A stretch of DNA of 64,000 nucleotides from Pedobacter fastidiosus. GTDB lineage: Bacteria > Bacteroidota > Bacteroidia > Sphingobacteriales > Sphingobacteriaceae. The notes beneath the pieces were generated by a model. It made no database searches, was not told the origin of the DNA, and worked only from the letters and a program-made list of their open reading frames with translations. The stretch's first letter is position 1. Every line of letters begins with the position of its first letter. Positions 52,726 to 62,407 of the stretch are shown here, piece after piece. Made by a program: the position numbers and the translations under genes. The stretch lies in contig NZ_JACRYL010000023.1 in assembly GCF_014306625.1 (NCBI RefSeq), positions 1 to 64,000 on the forward strand, written 5' to 3'.

Positions 52726-53307
52726 CTAATTGTTAATATCTTTTTTTACCTTATTGGCAGTTCTCTGTCCCGGTAAATAGATCTGAAAACCGAAAGATAA
52801 ATTAAGGTTGTTCTGTGTTGTAGCACTTCCAAAACCTACCAGTCCATTGTATTTTAATAAGGTTTCTAATCCGATGTTTGGAGTGATGAAATAGGCAAAA
52901 CCAGGTCCAACACTAAGGTTTAATCCGTTGGTGTTGCCACCGCCTTTGCTTACGTTAACGCCACCTATCCCTACGGTTGCCTCCGCAAAGAAACGTCCGT
53001 GGCGAAGAACCTCAACATCTTGCCCAGTATAATATCGGCCCAATGCGCCAACTCCGTAGCTCGTTGTTGTATTTGAATTTTTGGCTGTTTCCAGTCCAAA
53101 ATTTGCATAACCACCCAGCGCTACATTATCCTGAATAAACCAGGCTGCTTTAGGGGTAATGTCTACACTGAAGATTTTCGGATCATCCAGTCCAAGGTTG
53201 ATATTGGTCAGGTTTCCACCCACTAGTACATTGCCTTTTTGGATCTGTGCATTTGCAGCAAGGATAGTGGTTGCTGAAATAATTACTGTTGCTAAAAACT
53301 TTTTCAT
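52726..53307 (-). CDS. Outer-membrane beta-barrel protein
   Basis: The 193-residue protein has a signal peptide (1-20, ending ANAQI). Eight or so amphipathic strands follow (NVLVGGNLTNINLGLDD, NVALGGYANFGLET, GRFFAEATVGIGGVNV, GLNLSVGPGFAYFI, LNLSFGFQIYLPG), as in OmpW/OmpX-like porin_family barrels. It lies 25 bp after the OmpA-type gene and is co-transcribed with it. It is probably a small structural outer-membrane protein. Confidence 0.82.
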   Translation of the reverse strand: MKKFLATVIISATTILAANAQIQKGNVLVGGNLTNINLGLDDPKIFSVDITPKAAWFIQDNVALGGYANFGLETAKNSNTTTSYGVGALGRYYTGQDVEVLRHGRFFAEATVGIGGVNVSKGGGNTNGLNLSVGPGFAYFITPNIGLETLLKYNGLVGFGSATTQNNLNLSFGFQIYLPGQRTANKVKKDINN

Positions 53308-53332
53308 GATTGATTTTGATAATATTAATGGA

Positions 53333-54613
53333 TTAGTATAAAGTGAACTCTACGCGGCGGTTTTCCTGGCGTCCTGCGGCGGTTTTGTTAGTTGAGATTG
53401 GTTGATCAGGTCCATAGCCGGTGGCTTCAACTCTGGATGCATTAACACCCTGAGATACCAGATAAGCTTTTACAGATTCTGCTCTTTCTTTTGATAAACG
53501 CAGATTTAATTCTCTACCACCAGTATTGTCTGTATGTCCAGCCAATTTTAAACTAAAGTTTTTCTCTATTAAAAGGGCGGCAACTCTGTTCAATGTCGAG
53601 TATGATTTTGAACGGATAGTTGATTTGCCTAAATCAAATTCCAGATTTGAAATCGCATCTCTTACTACCTTGCGGTCTGCTTCGGTAATTACAGTTGTTT
53701 CTTTGATAATGGTAGTTGGAGCAGCTAAAGGACATCCTGAGCCATCAACAACGGTGCCTGAAGGCGTGCCAGGGCATTTGTCAAACTTGTTGGCAACACC
53801 ATCATTATCATCATCCGCTAAATCTTTAGCATATTGTTCTCGATCTCTTGCGGCGTTTTGCTCTGCGGTAGACAACGCTTTTCTTAACTCAGCGCTTTCT
53901 TCTGCGCTTTGTTTGCGTAAATCAGCAACTGCACTGTAGTTTTGTAGCTGAGAATTTTCTCTGTTTCCCAAAGCAAATTCCAAACCTGCATGAGCGTAAG
54001 AGAACCTGCTTTCATTGTAAACATTTTTTACGGTTTGTGATGATTTAATGAAGTTGATGTCGTAGCCCAGATCGATATTGATTCCTTTGGCAACCCCAAA
54101 TTTAAATCCAACTCCAGTCGGGATAAACCAGCCCTCTCTTTCAGAAAATACTTCAGTATTTCCAAGTTGAGCATCTGACGACATATAACCTGCACCTGCT
54201 TTCAGATAAGGAATTAAAACGGCATTTTCAGTATTTAGGCTGAAGTTAGCAATGTTCAAAACTGCAGTTAATGAGCCTGACCAATTGATACTGTTTTTCT
54301 GTTCGATGGTGCTAATACTATTTAAGGTTTTGATTTCGCCGCGTAAAAAGTCGGCCTGCAAGCCCAAAGCTGGCAAGATCTGCTTTTTGATAAAAGCGCC
54401 ATAACCAATACTTTTAAATTCTCTGGCTTTTACGCTTCCGCCACCTATAAAGGTATTTTGGCTTAAGATACCGCCATGCGCTCCAATATTCCATGTTCTT
54501 AAAGATTGTTTGCCAAACCTGCCCGAAGCAGTAGGGGTTTCCTGGGCAAATAATTGAGTTGATAAGCTTAACAAAGCGATCAAAATTGTGGGTTTTGTAA
54601 ATTTGATATTCAT
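53333..54613 (-). CDS. OmpA-family outer-membrane protein with TSP3-type calcium repeat
   Basis: The 426-residue protein has a signal peptide (1-23) and an N-terminal eight-stranded barrel (about 25-215). A coiled coil (about 222-265, LRKQSAEESAELRKALSTAEQ) and a thrombospondin type 3-like repeat (DDDNDGVANKFDKCPGTPSG) follow. The C-terminal OmpA peptidoglycan-binding domain has the LAGHTDNTGG and NLRLSKERAESV motifs. It links the outer membrane to peptidoglycan. It is the first gene of a two-gene operon ending at the terminator near 52.7 kb. Confidence 0.92.
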   Translation of the reverse strand: MNIKFTKPTILIALLSLSTQLFAQETPTASGRFGKQSLRTWNIGAHGGILSQNTFIGGGSVKAREFKSIGYGAFIKKQILPALGLQADFLRGEIKTLNSISTIEQKNSINWSGSLTAVLNIANFSLNTENAVLIPYLKAGAGYMSSDAQLGNTEVFSEREGWFIPTGVGFKFGVAKGINIDLGYDINFIKSSQTVKNVYNESRFSYAHAGLEFALGNRENSQLQNYSAVADLRKQSAEESAELRKALSTAEQNAARDREQYAKDLADDDNDGVANKFDKCPGTPSGTVVDGSGCPLAAPTTIIKETTVITEADRKVVRDAISNLEFDLGKSTIRSKSYSTLNRVAALLIEKNFSLKLAGHTDNTGGRELNLRLSKERAESVKAYLVSQGVNASRVEATGYGPDQPISTNKTAAGRQENRRVEFTLY

Positions 54614-55041
54614 CTTTTGGGTGTTTTTATTTATTTTAAGCTGTAATTCAATGTAAGTGGATAGCTATAAAAGATTTGGCCGATTCGGGAACGCTTAATC
54701 ACCCACCGTACAAAAACTGTCGGCGGGCAGTACATTAAATGCACCTCAGGATCAGGGATTCTCCTTAAAATCTTATGATTTTTAGATCAGATGTATGGAG
54801 CTCAGCCCTTTGATGGGTTGAGGTACTTTACATTTTTAGCAACGTGTGGATAGAAGCTCGGATAATTAAAAATATTTTTTTTCATGGTCGTGTCATATTG
54901 GTAAGAGAGCTTCTCAGCCCTCAGGTAAACACTTCAAAGAAAGTTATTTGTATTTTTAGTAGAAAATGCGTTCGTCAGAAAGCCTTACCCGTCCGATAGA
55001 AGGTTTAGGTTAATCGTCGAGATCAATTGGTGATCTAAAGA
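54614..55041. other. Intergenic region upstream of the ompA-like gene
   Basis: This 428-bp stretch has no gene. It contains a hairpin at 54801-54822 (CTCAGCCC, loop TTTGAT, GGGTTGAG; 8 bp with one G-U pair), and CTCAGCCCT recurs near 54913. The hairpin lies about 190 bp from the ompA start, so it may be the end of the upstream regulator transcript or a leader element. No strong promoter motif is seen. Confidence 0.4.
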
Positions 55042-55761
55042 TTATAACCAGGATTTAAAATGTGATTTGAACTGCTGGCGATATTGATCAGTAACAGGTA
55101 TGACCGCTTTACCGATTTTGACTGTATAATGCTGAATGGCATCTATCTTATCCAATGCGACAATAAAAGATCTATGTATGCGCATAAAACGTTCTGGTGG
55201 CAATAAACGCTCCATTGCTTTCATGGTCGATAGTGCCGTGATCATCTTTCCACCTTTGGTAAAAATATTTACATAGTCTTTCTGGCTCTCTCCGTAAAGG
55301 ATTTCATTAATGGCTACCCGGATCAATTCATGCTCTACCTTGAGGAAGATAAATTCTTCTGCCTCACTTTTTTGGACTGTTGGCACGAGATAATTTTTGG
55401 CTTTAAAAGCAGCTTTGAAAAAATCCTCGTAAGTAAAGGGCTTCAAAAGGTAATCGATAGCATCTACTTTATACCCCTGTGAAGCATAGTCGCCAGAGCC
55501 ACTGATGAAGATTATCCTTGGCATATCCTTTCCATATTGATCATAGAGTGTTTTGGCAAAACTCATTCCATCAATTCCCGGAAGATTGATATCTAGTATG
55601 ATCAAATCAATATCTGAACTGCCCAGAACATCGATGGCTTCAGCTGGACTGCCATGTACGGAAACCAGATGAAGGAAAGAAGTTTCTCGAACAAACTCAC
55701 TGACATAACTGCTTACCTCAGGATCATCATCAATAACAATACAGTTAAGCTTATTCCTCAT
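55042..55761 (-). CDS. LytTR-type response regulator
   Basis: From ATG at 55759-55761 (MRNKLNCIVIDDD) the product is 239 residues. The frame extends to 55830 without family-like sequence. A receiver domain (IDDDPE, phospho-Asp in IILDINLPGIDG, Lys in DYLLKPF) is followed by a LytTR DNA-binding domain (FIFLKVEHELIRVAINEILYGESQKDYVNIF and RFMRIHRSFIVALDKI). It is a transcription factor. It lies 142-211 bp after a histidine kinase gene on the same strand and is probably its partner. Confidence 0.9.
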   Translation of the reverse strand: MRNKLNCIVIDDDPEVSSYVSEFVRETSFLHLVSVHGSPAEAIDVLGSSDIDLIILDINLPGIDGMSFAKTLYDQYGKDMPRIIFISGSGDYASQGYKVDAIDYLLKPFTYEDFFKAAFKAKNYLVPTVQKSEAEEFIFLKVEHELIRVAINEILYGESQKDYVNIFTKGGKMITALSTMKAMERLLPPERFMRIHRSFIVALDKIDAIQHYTVKIGKAVIPVTDQYRQQFKSHFKSWL

Positions 55762-55972
55762 GAAATTGAAGGGTAGGAGTGATGTTGATGGTATAGGACA
55801 TTTATAGTTATGCGCTTTATTTCGCTCCAAAGGTAACTTTATCTTGGAGAAAAGGAAAGGTGAGCCCGGTAAAATTTCACAGGAAGTATCTCATGGCAAC
55901 CTCAGCACACAACATCGGCTACAAGCTTTCACTTATAACAGTTTAAATTTCAGACCTAATAAGAAAAAGGAA

Positions 55973-57628
55973 TTAATAAGGGATTGAAAACTGCACCGTA
56001 CAGCCTTGGCCTTCATCACTTTCAAGTTCAATGTTACCACCCTGGAGCTTTACCAGATGGCGACACAAATATAAACCCAAACCTGTTCCCGGCTTTTGCC
56101 CGCCAGCCTGGTAATAAGGGGAAAATAGTTTAGCCTGCTTAGCTTTGGCAATCCCTGAGCCTGTATCCTTTACGCTTACGTTAAGCAAAAAAGAGTCTCC
56201 GTTTTCCCGGAGCTCAGCCGTTAGATTCACATAGCCTTTGTCTGTGTATTTAATCGCGTTGCTTAATAAGTTAATGAGCACCTGTTTAAGCCGTAAATCA
56301 TCTCCGTTTACGCTTGCATCAATCCTTCCCTCAAATTCAAAATTCAAATCAATTCCCTTTCTTTCAGCCATAAAACGCATGGCCTCTATCGAATCGCTGA
56401 TTGCTTGGTGGGGAGAAAATGGGTTTACTTTTAGTTCAGTTGTGCTTTGCTCCAATTTACTAACATCAAGAACATTGTTCACCGTTTCTAGGAGCAGGGT
56501 GGAGGACAATTTAATGGAGGTGATTTTTTTCTCCTGTTCAGGCAATAAAGTCGTTCTCTTCAACATAAATACCGCACCGTTGATGGCCATTAATTTATTG
56601 CGGATCTCATGGCTCATAATAGCGAGTATCTCTGACTTCTGTCCAGCCAGTCTGACAGCCCTCGAATTTTCCATAATGTACCGCCTTTCCGCACCGGATG
56701 CCTTTCTTATATAGGCTATTAGGATGATGATAAATATCAGAATGAATACAGATGCTATGGCGGTGAATGTGTTTAGATCGCGAGAAGTGGATCGGTACTC
56801 TTGGAGTATCTCTTCCCGGCTTTTCTCAAATGCTACCCGTTCGATACCCTGAACATCGAGTAAAAGCTGGCGCAGTTCGGTGAGCAGGTTTAAATTTGCC
56901 AGAATCATTTCCTGGTTTGACTGGCCCAACAGCGCATACTGTTCACCAAGTGCGCTCAATAAATTGCTCTGGTTAGTCTCAATATTGGCATTCTGTAAAT
57001 TTTTGGGCTGCTTGATCGTCAATACTTTGACTTTAGAAGTATTTTTGACGGCATCTTTTAACCGTTTAATCAGGCTCCTTTTGGTCTGTTCCCGATAAAC
57101 CGAAACTGAGGTATCGGTTCGCATATTACCCCGCCTAGAGGCGTTTGCAGATGATCGGTCATTGATGGAGGCTAAGGTTGTTTCCTCAAGGAGTGATGTA
57201 AATCTTTTTTGAAGATCAAACAGCTGTTGCGATACCGCTATTTTTTGCTGAAGCGCGAGCGCGATCTGCTGTTTGCTTTTCGGTATGTGACCATTTCCGT
57301 CGGCTTTATAGCGATTGATGATGCCTCCCATCTTCGCAAAAATATCCTTAAGATGTTTTTTATAGGCTTCTAAATCACCCGTCTGCCCATTAGCACTTGC
57401 CTGCCGAAAGCTGTTTTCGGTTAAGTTAAGATCAACTAGGAGCCTGTTGATTGCAGGTTGTTGCCATGGCTGGTGCAGCTGGCCGCTTAAACGATCCAGT
57501 TTAGTGGTAATGGTGTGTCGGAGCATAAATGACCCGGCTGTAACTATAAAGGTAAATATCAGAAAAATAATAAATAGTTTTCTGATAATACCGGTAAAAC
57601 GCTCGGACTGGCGGTGATTGATCATCAA
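55973..57628 (-). CDS. Membrane sensor histidine kinase
   Basis: The 551-residue protein has membrane helices at about 16-36 and 288-307 flanking a periplasmic helical sensor of about 250 residues. A HisKA domain follows with His 340 in MSHEIRNKL, then an HATPase domain (LISNAIKYT, DTGSGIAK, GTGLGLYL). The two residues after HEIR are Asn-Lys, where Thr-Pro or Asn-Pro is usual, so the conserved proline is missing. The kinase is not of the LytS type, although the likely partner downstream is a LytTR regulator. The 315 bp upstream (57629-57943) are AT-rich, show no gene and should hold its promoter. Confidence 0.9.
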   Translation of the reverse strand: MMINHRQSERFTGIIRKLFIIFLIFTFIVTAGSFMLRHTITTKLDRLSGQLHQPWQQPAINRLLVDLNLTENSFRQASANGQTGDLEAYKKHLKDIFAKMGGIINRYKADGNGHIPKSKQQIALALQQKIAVSQQLFDLQKRFTSLLEETTLASINDRSSANASRRGNMRTDTSVSVYREQTKRSLIKRLKDAVKNTSKVKVLTIKQPKNLQNANIETNQSNLLSALGEQYALLGQSNQEMILANLNLLTELRQLLLDVQGIERVAFEKSREEILQEYRSTSRDLNTFTAIASVFILIFIIILIAYIRKASGAERRYIMENSRAVRLAGQKSEILAIMSHEIRNKLMAINGAVFMLKRTTLLPEQEKKITSIKLSSTLLLETVNNVLDVSKLEQSTTELKVNPFSPHQAISDSIEAMRFMAERKGIDLNFEFEGRIDASVNGDDLRLKQVLINLLSNAIKYTDKGYVNLTAELRENGDSFLLNVSVKDTGSGIAKAKQAKLFSPYYQAGGQKPGTGLGLYLCRHLVKLQGGNIELESDEGQGCTVQFSIPY

Positions 57629-57943
57629 GGATTTATTTTCTTATTTGATTATGGTAAAACACATGCTTTGCTCAAAACGCTTTTTTAATCCAACGGTTGT
57701 TTTTATTTCGTCCTTCTGCTGGGTTTCAAATTGTTTCTACGCTGGCTTTATCTTAAGTGAAAAAAAGTTTTTTTTGTTTTAAATATGTTCAAAATAATTT
57801 CCTTCCTGAGAAATGGAAACATCAGATTATTTCTATGAAAAATTAATTAAATTAAATTGAAATAAAGATCAGAATCGATTAACCCTAATTTTTAGTGCCC
57901 TCATTCATCGAAATCCAGTTTCCAGATCTTGTTTTACAGCTAG

Positions 57944-58162
57944 TTATTTCATCCTGTTGGATGCAAACCAAAGGAGCAAAACAAATACTGTGATGTAGGA
58001 TAGAGGTAAGAGTACAATTTTTGCATCATAAAAATACGTCACAAACCAAATAGGCATTCCATTAACCTCATCATTAAGGGATTGGAAAACGCCCTTAACA
58101 AGAAAGAAGGTTATGAATATGATCAGTAAGATAACAACAATGTATTTATATGTAGTATTCAT
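57944..58162 (-). CDS. Small two-helix membrane protein
   Basis: The 72-residue protein has two membrane helices (YIVVILLIIFITFFLVKGVF at about 7-26 and IVLLPLSYITVFVLLLWFAS at about 49-68) joined by a polar loop with MPIWFVTYFYDAK. The N-terminus and tail are cytoplasmic by the positive-inside rule. No family is recognised. It lies alone beyond the kinase/LytTR pair. Confidence 0.55.
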   Translation of the reverse strand: MNTTYKYIVVILLIIFITFFLVKGVFQSLNDEVNGMPIWFVTYFYDAKIVLLPLSYITVFVLLLWFASNRMK

Positions 58163-58467
58163 ACTACATATAAACCAGCTGATTTAAAAATTGTTTTATC
58201 TTGGGTGATGAAGATAGTTAACAGCCTTGTACTGGTCCAAATGGAAATTAATAGGAAATAATCTATCCGTTAAAAAATCTTGTGGTGAAATAGGGGCTGG
58301 ATGATGATTTTTAAAGCCTCTTGATGTATGTTTTTTTTTCACATAGCCGTTTCTACATTGATTTCACTTGTTCCTTCTGTCCTCAGCCTGCGTAGGCATG
58401 GATATGGGTCACTAATTGCGGTGGCCCATAACTAGGATTGATTACTTTAATGGTTAGGAATGGTTTG
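58163..58467. other. Intergenic region with hairpin
   Basis: This 305-bp stretch shows no gene. A 9-bp hairpin at 58404-58429 (ATGGGTCAC, loop TAATTGCG, GTGGCCCAT; one G-U pair) lies about 40 bp beyond the stop of the leftward gene at 58468. It may be its terminator, though no U-run follows. Confidence 0.45.
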
Positions 58468-58701
58468 TTATCCCGCTCCAAAAGATTCATCAAGGTGTGC
58501 AACTATCTGTGCCATAAAGGGCTGTAGCTCTGCATCAGTTGAGGAATATCCGTTAGGTGAATGGAGGTCTCGCTCCAGAGCACCGATAAATTTACCTCCG
58601 ATGCTTACAAAATACAAATCATCATCCGCATTAATACTGACTTTAACCTGCTTTCCGGTTTCGCCATGCGGCAACTCAAATTCTCTGGTAATCCCTTTCA
58701 T
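58468..58701 (-). CDS. Small hypothetical cytoplasmic protein
   Basis: The 77-residue protein has a compact beta-type first half (TREFELPHGETGKQVKVSINADDDLYFVSIGGKFIGALERD) and a helical end (TDAELQPFMAQIVAHLDESFGAG). No family is recognised, but the balanced composition and hydrophobic pattern suggest a real folded protein. It is flanked by non-coding DNA on both sides. Confidence 0.55.
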   Translation of the reverse strand: MKGITREFELPHGETGKQVKVSINADDDLYFVSIGGKFIGALERDLHSPNGYSSTDAELQPFMAQIVAHLDESFGAG

Positions 58702-59157
58702 ATATCATGAGTATATTGTTTTTTTACTTTGCCTTTTAGGGTTGCTTCCAGAACAGGGTTTGTCTGGCCAAGAAATCTTGGAACCTGTCAGAAAAGATGG
58801 CAAATATTGCAAAGCTTGTATTTATTTCCAAGCCTGATTATTTAAAAAAGGCCATTTTTGAGTCTTAGAGACGGATTTTTTATTGTGGTTATATAATTTT
58901 GACTTTTTTTTGACAAACCGGTTTTGGCCATCTCTTTTGGCCTATGGAATGATTTGATGCAAATTTTACAATTTAAGAGAGTAATAAGGCTCCAATAATA
59001 ATCAGGAAACACTGAGAGATGTCTGTTCCGATGATCATCCTGATACTTTCTTTTTGAAGTGATTAACTCATCAATTGATATTATTAACTCTTTTACGGAA
59101 TAACTAAAACATTGAGGAATTCTTCGTTGTTGCTTTTAAATACTAAACACTTTAGCA
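58702..59157. other. Intergenic region before the DUF3072 gene
   Basis: This 456-bp stretch contains no convincing gene. There is a short CCAAGA/TCTTGG inverted repeat near 58768-58781 and a repeated TTTTGGCC phrase near 58921-58942, neither with a known role. It must contain the promoters of the divergent genes on either side. Confidence 0.35.
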
Positions 59158-59424
59158 ATGATAAATAACGAAGAAAATAAACGAACCGAAAACGAAATTA
59201 AACCGATCGAGGGAAATAATGGCTTGAGAGGTGATAATACAGTTAAGAATCCTGATGATTGGACAACAGGCGATGAGCCAATGACTGGTGCACAGAGTTC
59301 CTATTTAAAAACACTTTCTGATGAGGCTGGCGAACAATTTGATGAAAGCCTGTCAAAAGCCGATGCATCTAAACGAATTGATGAACTACAGCATAAAACC
59401 GGGCGTGGTTTGGACACCAATTAG
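59158..59424 (+). CDS. DUF3072 family protein
   Basis: The 88-residue hydrophilic protein has the DUF3072 core KNPDDWTTGDEPMTGAQSSYLKTLSDEAGEQFDESLSKADASKRIDEL at about 40-85, preceded by a charged disordered N-terminus. The domain is small and widespread in bacteria and its function is unknown. Stress-linked expression is plausible from the neighbouring CsbD-type genes, but is inference. Confidence 0.85.
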   Translation: MINNEENKRTENEIKPIEGNNGLRGDNTVKNPDDWTTGDEPMTGAQSSYLKTLSDEAGEQFDESLSKADASKRIDELQHKTGRGLDTN

Positions 59425-60050
59425 TTATTGAGATATTGTAGTTAGCACCCGCAGGCTGACTAGAGAAGAAGTCGATTTTAAACGAGAAAATTTTTGAAAC
59501 AGGATTGGTATATGGTGCAGAGAATATGGATTATGATTTAAATGAGCCCGATAAACGAAAATCTGCCATTTGATATTAGCTTAATTCGAATCAGAATCAA
59601 TAACACTGGAAACATATCCTCTGTGAGTTTGCCCATGCGCAAGTTCCTGCTGCCTATAAAATTCTAGAAATGGAAAATGCTCTGTTGAATAGCTTCGGCC
59701 CCTTTAAAAAATTATCTCCAACGGATGTTATTTTATAGGTATTAGGAAACTGAATTATTTTGGCAGATCCTCGGACACCAGAAGATCCGTATTGAAATGA
59801 TTGCAGAGCCCTTGGATTCTTGCAGAGCCTCACGGATCTTTCCGACTTTAATTATAAGCGAGAGTTTCTGATAGCAAACTAAAAGTACTGAAATCTAATG
59901 AGCTTGCATCAGTACCTGCTATGTATTGAGGAAATTTAGTATTTGGGTTTGTGGCAATAGACTTGTAATTAATCATCGTTTTCTTAAATTTGATGAGGCA
60001 AACCCAGCATGCCAGCGAACCTTTATATTGTATGCAAGCAAAAAGAAGCA
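59425..60050. other. Region without intact genes, possible gene remnants
   Basis: About 625 bp separate DUF3072 from the AraC gene. Short open stretches occur, for example 59622-59739 (encoding VPAAYKILEMENALLNSF) and about 59498-59570 (GAENMDYDLNEPDKR), but each lacks a start or is cut by stops and none matches a family I know. They could be decayed gene pieces or chance. Confidence 0.35.
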
Positions 60051-60911
60051 ATGGAACAAACGGATAAAGACGGAACGCTGTTTTTGGTGGAAGAACCTTT
60101 GGAAGAGGTAATCAATAGCTTTTATCATCTGTTTGTTGCGCCAGAAGCAGAATCCATCACAAGGCATGTTTGTCCAAATCTGGAAATGATGCTGGTATTC
60201 AGTTTTGGAGTACCAATCCGCATTTCCTTTCACAATAATCCTCTATATATTGAAGTGACGAGGCGTACTGCTGTAATCGGGCCACTCAGACAAATGCTGA
60301 ACTATGAACTGTTGGCTGGTGCTGATGCGCTGGTGGTTAACTTTAAGTTTAATGGATTTCAGCGCCTATTTGGCATGCCCTTAACTGGGCTGACCGGTGT
60401 GGGCACAACAGGTGCAGAAATCTTGACGGATGACGGTCGTTTTGATCGCCTTTGGGAAGAACTGGCGGCCTTGCCCTCAGCTGAACAAAGAGTTGGCCTG
60501 CTAAAGCGATCAGCCTTAGGTTTATTAAAGGAAAACGACCAGGTAATCCAGGCGGTAATCGGTAACCTCGCCCGATTTTTCAACCCCTGTGTTGATCCCG
60601 TAAAGGCCATCGCGGCCGATACCCGTCTTTCAGAAAGAAGTATTCAGCTGAAGTTCCAAAAGCATACTGGTTATTCTGTTAAAGAGCTGCTCCGCTTTTT
60701 GCGCTTTAAAGAAGTTGTTGCCTACATTCTTGCCCGGAGCAATCAGAAGATAGCTGTCTTTGATTTGATCGCTATACATGATTATCACGATCAGAGCCAC
60801 TTGATTAAGGACTTTCAGTATTTTTTGGGCATGGCGCCCCAGCAGTTTATCAAAAACCTGAACAATGGAAGCTTCTGCGTTGTGAATGATACCTACCCGG
60901 CACAACCATAA
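60051..60911 (+). CDS. AraC-family transcriptional regulator
   Basis: From ATG at 60051 (MEQTDKDG), preceded by the purine-rich AAAAAGAAG, the product is 286 residues; an in-frame ATG at 60009 would add 14. The N-terminal half (LEEVINSFYHLFVAP, MLVFSFGVPIRISF) is a ligand-binding domain of the DUF6597 type. The C-terminal half has the two AraC helix-turn-helix motifs (AIAADTRLSERSIQLKFQKHTGYS and IHDYHDQSHLIKDFQYFLGMAPQQF). It probably controls itself or the oxidoreductase gene 180 bp downstream; that is inferred from position. Confidence 0.88.
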   Translation: MEQTDKDGTLFLVEEPLEEVINSFYHLFVAPEAESITRHVCPNLEMMLVFSFGVPIRISFHNNPLYIEVTRRTAVIGPLRQMLNYELLAGADALVVNFKFNGFQRLFGMPLTGLTGVGTTGAEILTDDGRFDRLWEELAALPSAEQRVGLLKRSALGLLKENDQVIQAVIGNLARFFNPCVDPVKAIAADTRLSERSIQLKFQKHTGYSVKELLRFLRFKEVVAYILARSNQKIAVFDLIAIHDYHDQSHLIKDFQYFLGMAPQQFIKNLNNGSFCVVNDTYPAQP

Positions 60912-61090
60912 CTTATATTATTCCTTCATAGCATTAATGGGTGCGTTACCGGATGATTGGTCTGGCCCAAAGCAGAATAGCTGTGGCTATTCGCTGTTCC
61001 ATTGATAGCAACGACATTTCGTTTTCTTACAATTTTCCCAAGATCTGTACCTATACATTTGTACTGTTCATAAATTAAACAGCAACAAAG

Positions 61091-62191
61091 ATGAAATCAC
61101 TTACAAAAAATGAAATCAGTACCAAGGATCATTCTGTGAATCAAAAGAACATCGAACCTTTGGAACAAACCAGTTTTGATACCACTGAAGTAATCATGCC
61201 GGGTATCGTTGAGCCAGAGGGATTATTGGTAAAAACCCGTGTGTTGGGTAACCCTGCATCCGGGCAGGTGAGTATAAAATTGGAAGCCAGTGGTATATGT
61301 TTTGCCGAGCAGTCCATGCGCCGTGGCAGGTATTACGAGCAACCCAAGTTTCCTTTCGTTCCGGGTTATGACCTGGTAGGTAGGGTGGTTGCGACCGGCC
61401 CCGATGTTGATCCGAGCTTATTCGGGAAACGGGTTGCTGCTCTGACAAAGATTGGAGGCTGGGCAAGCTATGTACTGCTATCGGCGAGCGACCTTTTGCC
61501 TGTTCCCGAAGCTATCGATCCGCTGGAAGCTGAAACACTAATTGTTAACGGCATTACGGCCTGGCAGATGTTGCACGTAAAGGCCAAGATCAAGCGTGGA
61601 CAAACCATCCTTGTTCATGGTGCCAATGGCGGTGTGGGAACAATTCTTTCACAACTGGCAATTTATGCAGGGGTACGGGTAATTGGAACGGCTTCACCTC
61701 GCCACCACGAAACGCTGCGGGCACAGGGCGTACAGCCGATAGACTATAATGATATTGATTTGGCTGGGAGCGTGCTCAAACTTGCGCCCGGTGGCGTAGA
61801 TGCAGTTTTTGACCATCTGGGCGGCGCAAGCTTTGCCAGATCTTTTGGTCTGCTTGCCAAAGGTGGCGTGCTTGTGTGTTATGCCATTGCCTCGGCATTG
61901 AATGATACTGGAAATATTCTGTTCCCGTTCTTGAAAGTACTGTTGCAACTGGCTTGGTGGAACATCCTGCCCAATGGCCGCAAAGCTTATTTCTACAATA
62001 TCTGGGACGGAAAGGGTAGTGAAGCTTTTCAGGCACAGCTGAGGGAAAATTTTGCGCAGCTCACCACTCTGCTAGCAAGCGGGGTGCTTAAGCCACAAAT
62101 TGCTGCCCAGTTTCCTCTGGCTCAGATTACAGCTGCCATGAAATTTGCAGAATCGCGGACAGCTTATGGCAAGGTTGTGCTTGTGCCCTAA
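61091..62191 (+). CDS. Zinc-independent MDR oxidoreductase (quinone-reductase-like)
   Basis: The 366-residue protein is a medium-chain dehydrogenase/reductase of the QOR type. It has the N-terminal GroES-like fold (VSIKLEASGICFAEQSMRRGRYYEQPKFPFVPGYDLVGRV), NADPH motif HGANGGVGTILSQLA, and DHLGGASFARSF. The structural-zinc Cys cluster is absent, as in quinone oxidoreductases. It probably reduces an enone or quinone with NADPH. The N-terminal 40 residues are an extension of low similarity. Codon use is GC-richer than in the left half of the window. Confidence 0.87.
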   Translation: MKSLTKNEISTKDHSVNQKNIEPLEQTSFDTTEVIMPGIVEPEGLLVKTRVLGNPASGQVSIKLEASGICFAEQSMRRGRYYEQPKFPFVPGYDLVGRVVATGPDVDPSLFGKRVAALTKIGGWASYVLLSASDLLPVPEAIDPLEAETLIVNGITAWQMLHVKAKIKRGQTILVHGANGGVGTILSQLAIYAGVRVIGTASPRHHETLRAQGVQPIDYNDIDLAGSVLKLAPGGVDAVFDHLGGASFARSFGLLAKGGVLVCYAIASALNDTGNILFPFLKVLLQLAWWNILPNGRKAYFYNIWDGKGSEAFQAQLRENFAQLTTLLASGVLKPQIAAQFPLAQITAAMKFAESRTAYGKVVLVP

Positions 62192-62407
62192 ATTGTGGAT
62201 CTGTATTGCTTATGTTCGATGTGGTACCGAACAGCTTGTTTACGGGATCAACGTTTGGAAACGAAGCATCTTTTTTATTGTGCTGCTTTGTGAAAATGTG
62301 GGTCAGCGGTTGGCCTTCAATACCGCATTTTGAGTTAAAAATTATTTGAAAACCTGTTATTTATGTTTAGCTTTCGGCAACATCGTGATCAACAAGAAAA
62401 ATTTGAG

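Noticed and set aside
56238-56714. 158-residue frame on the plus strand
   Set aside because: It is antisense to the kinase catalytic region, and its composition mirrors the kinase codons.
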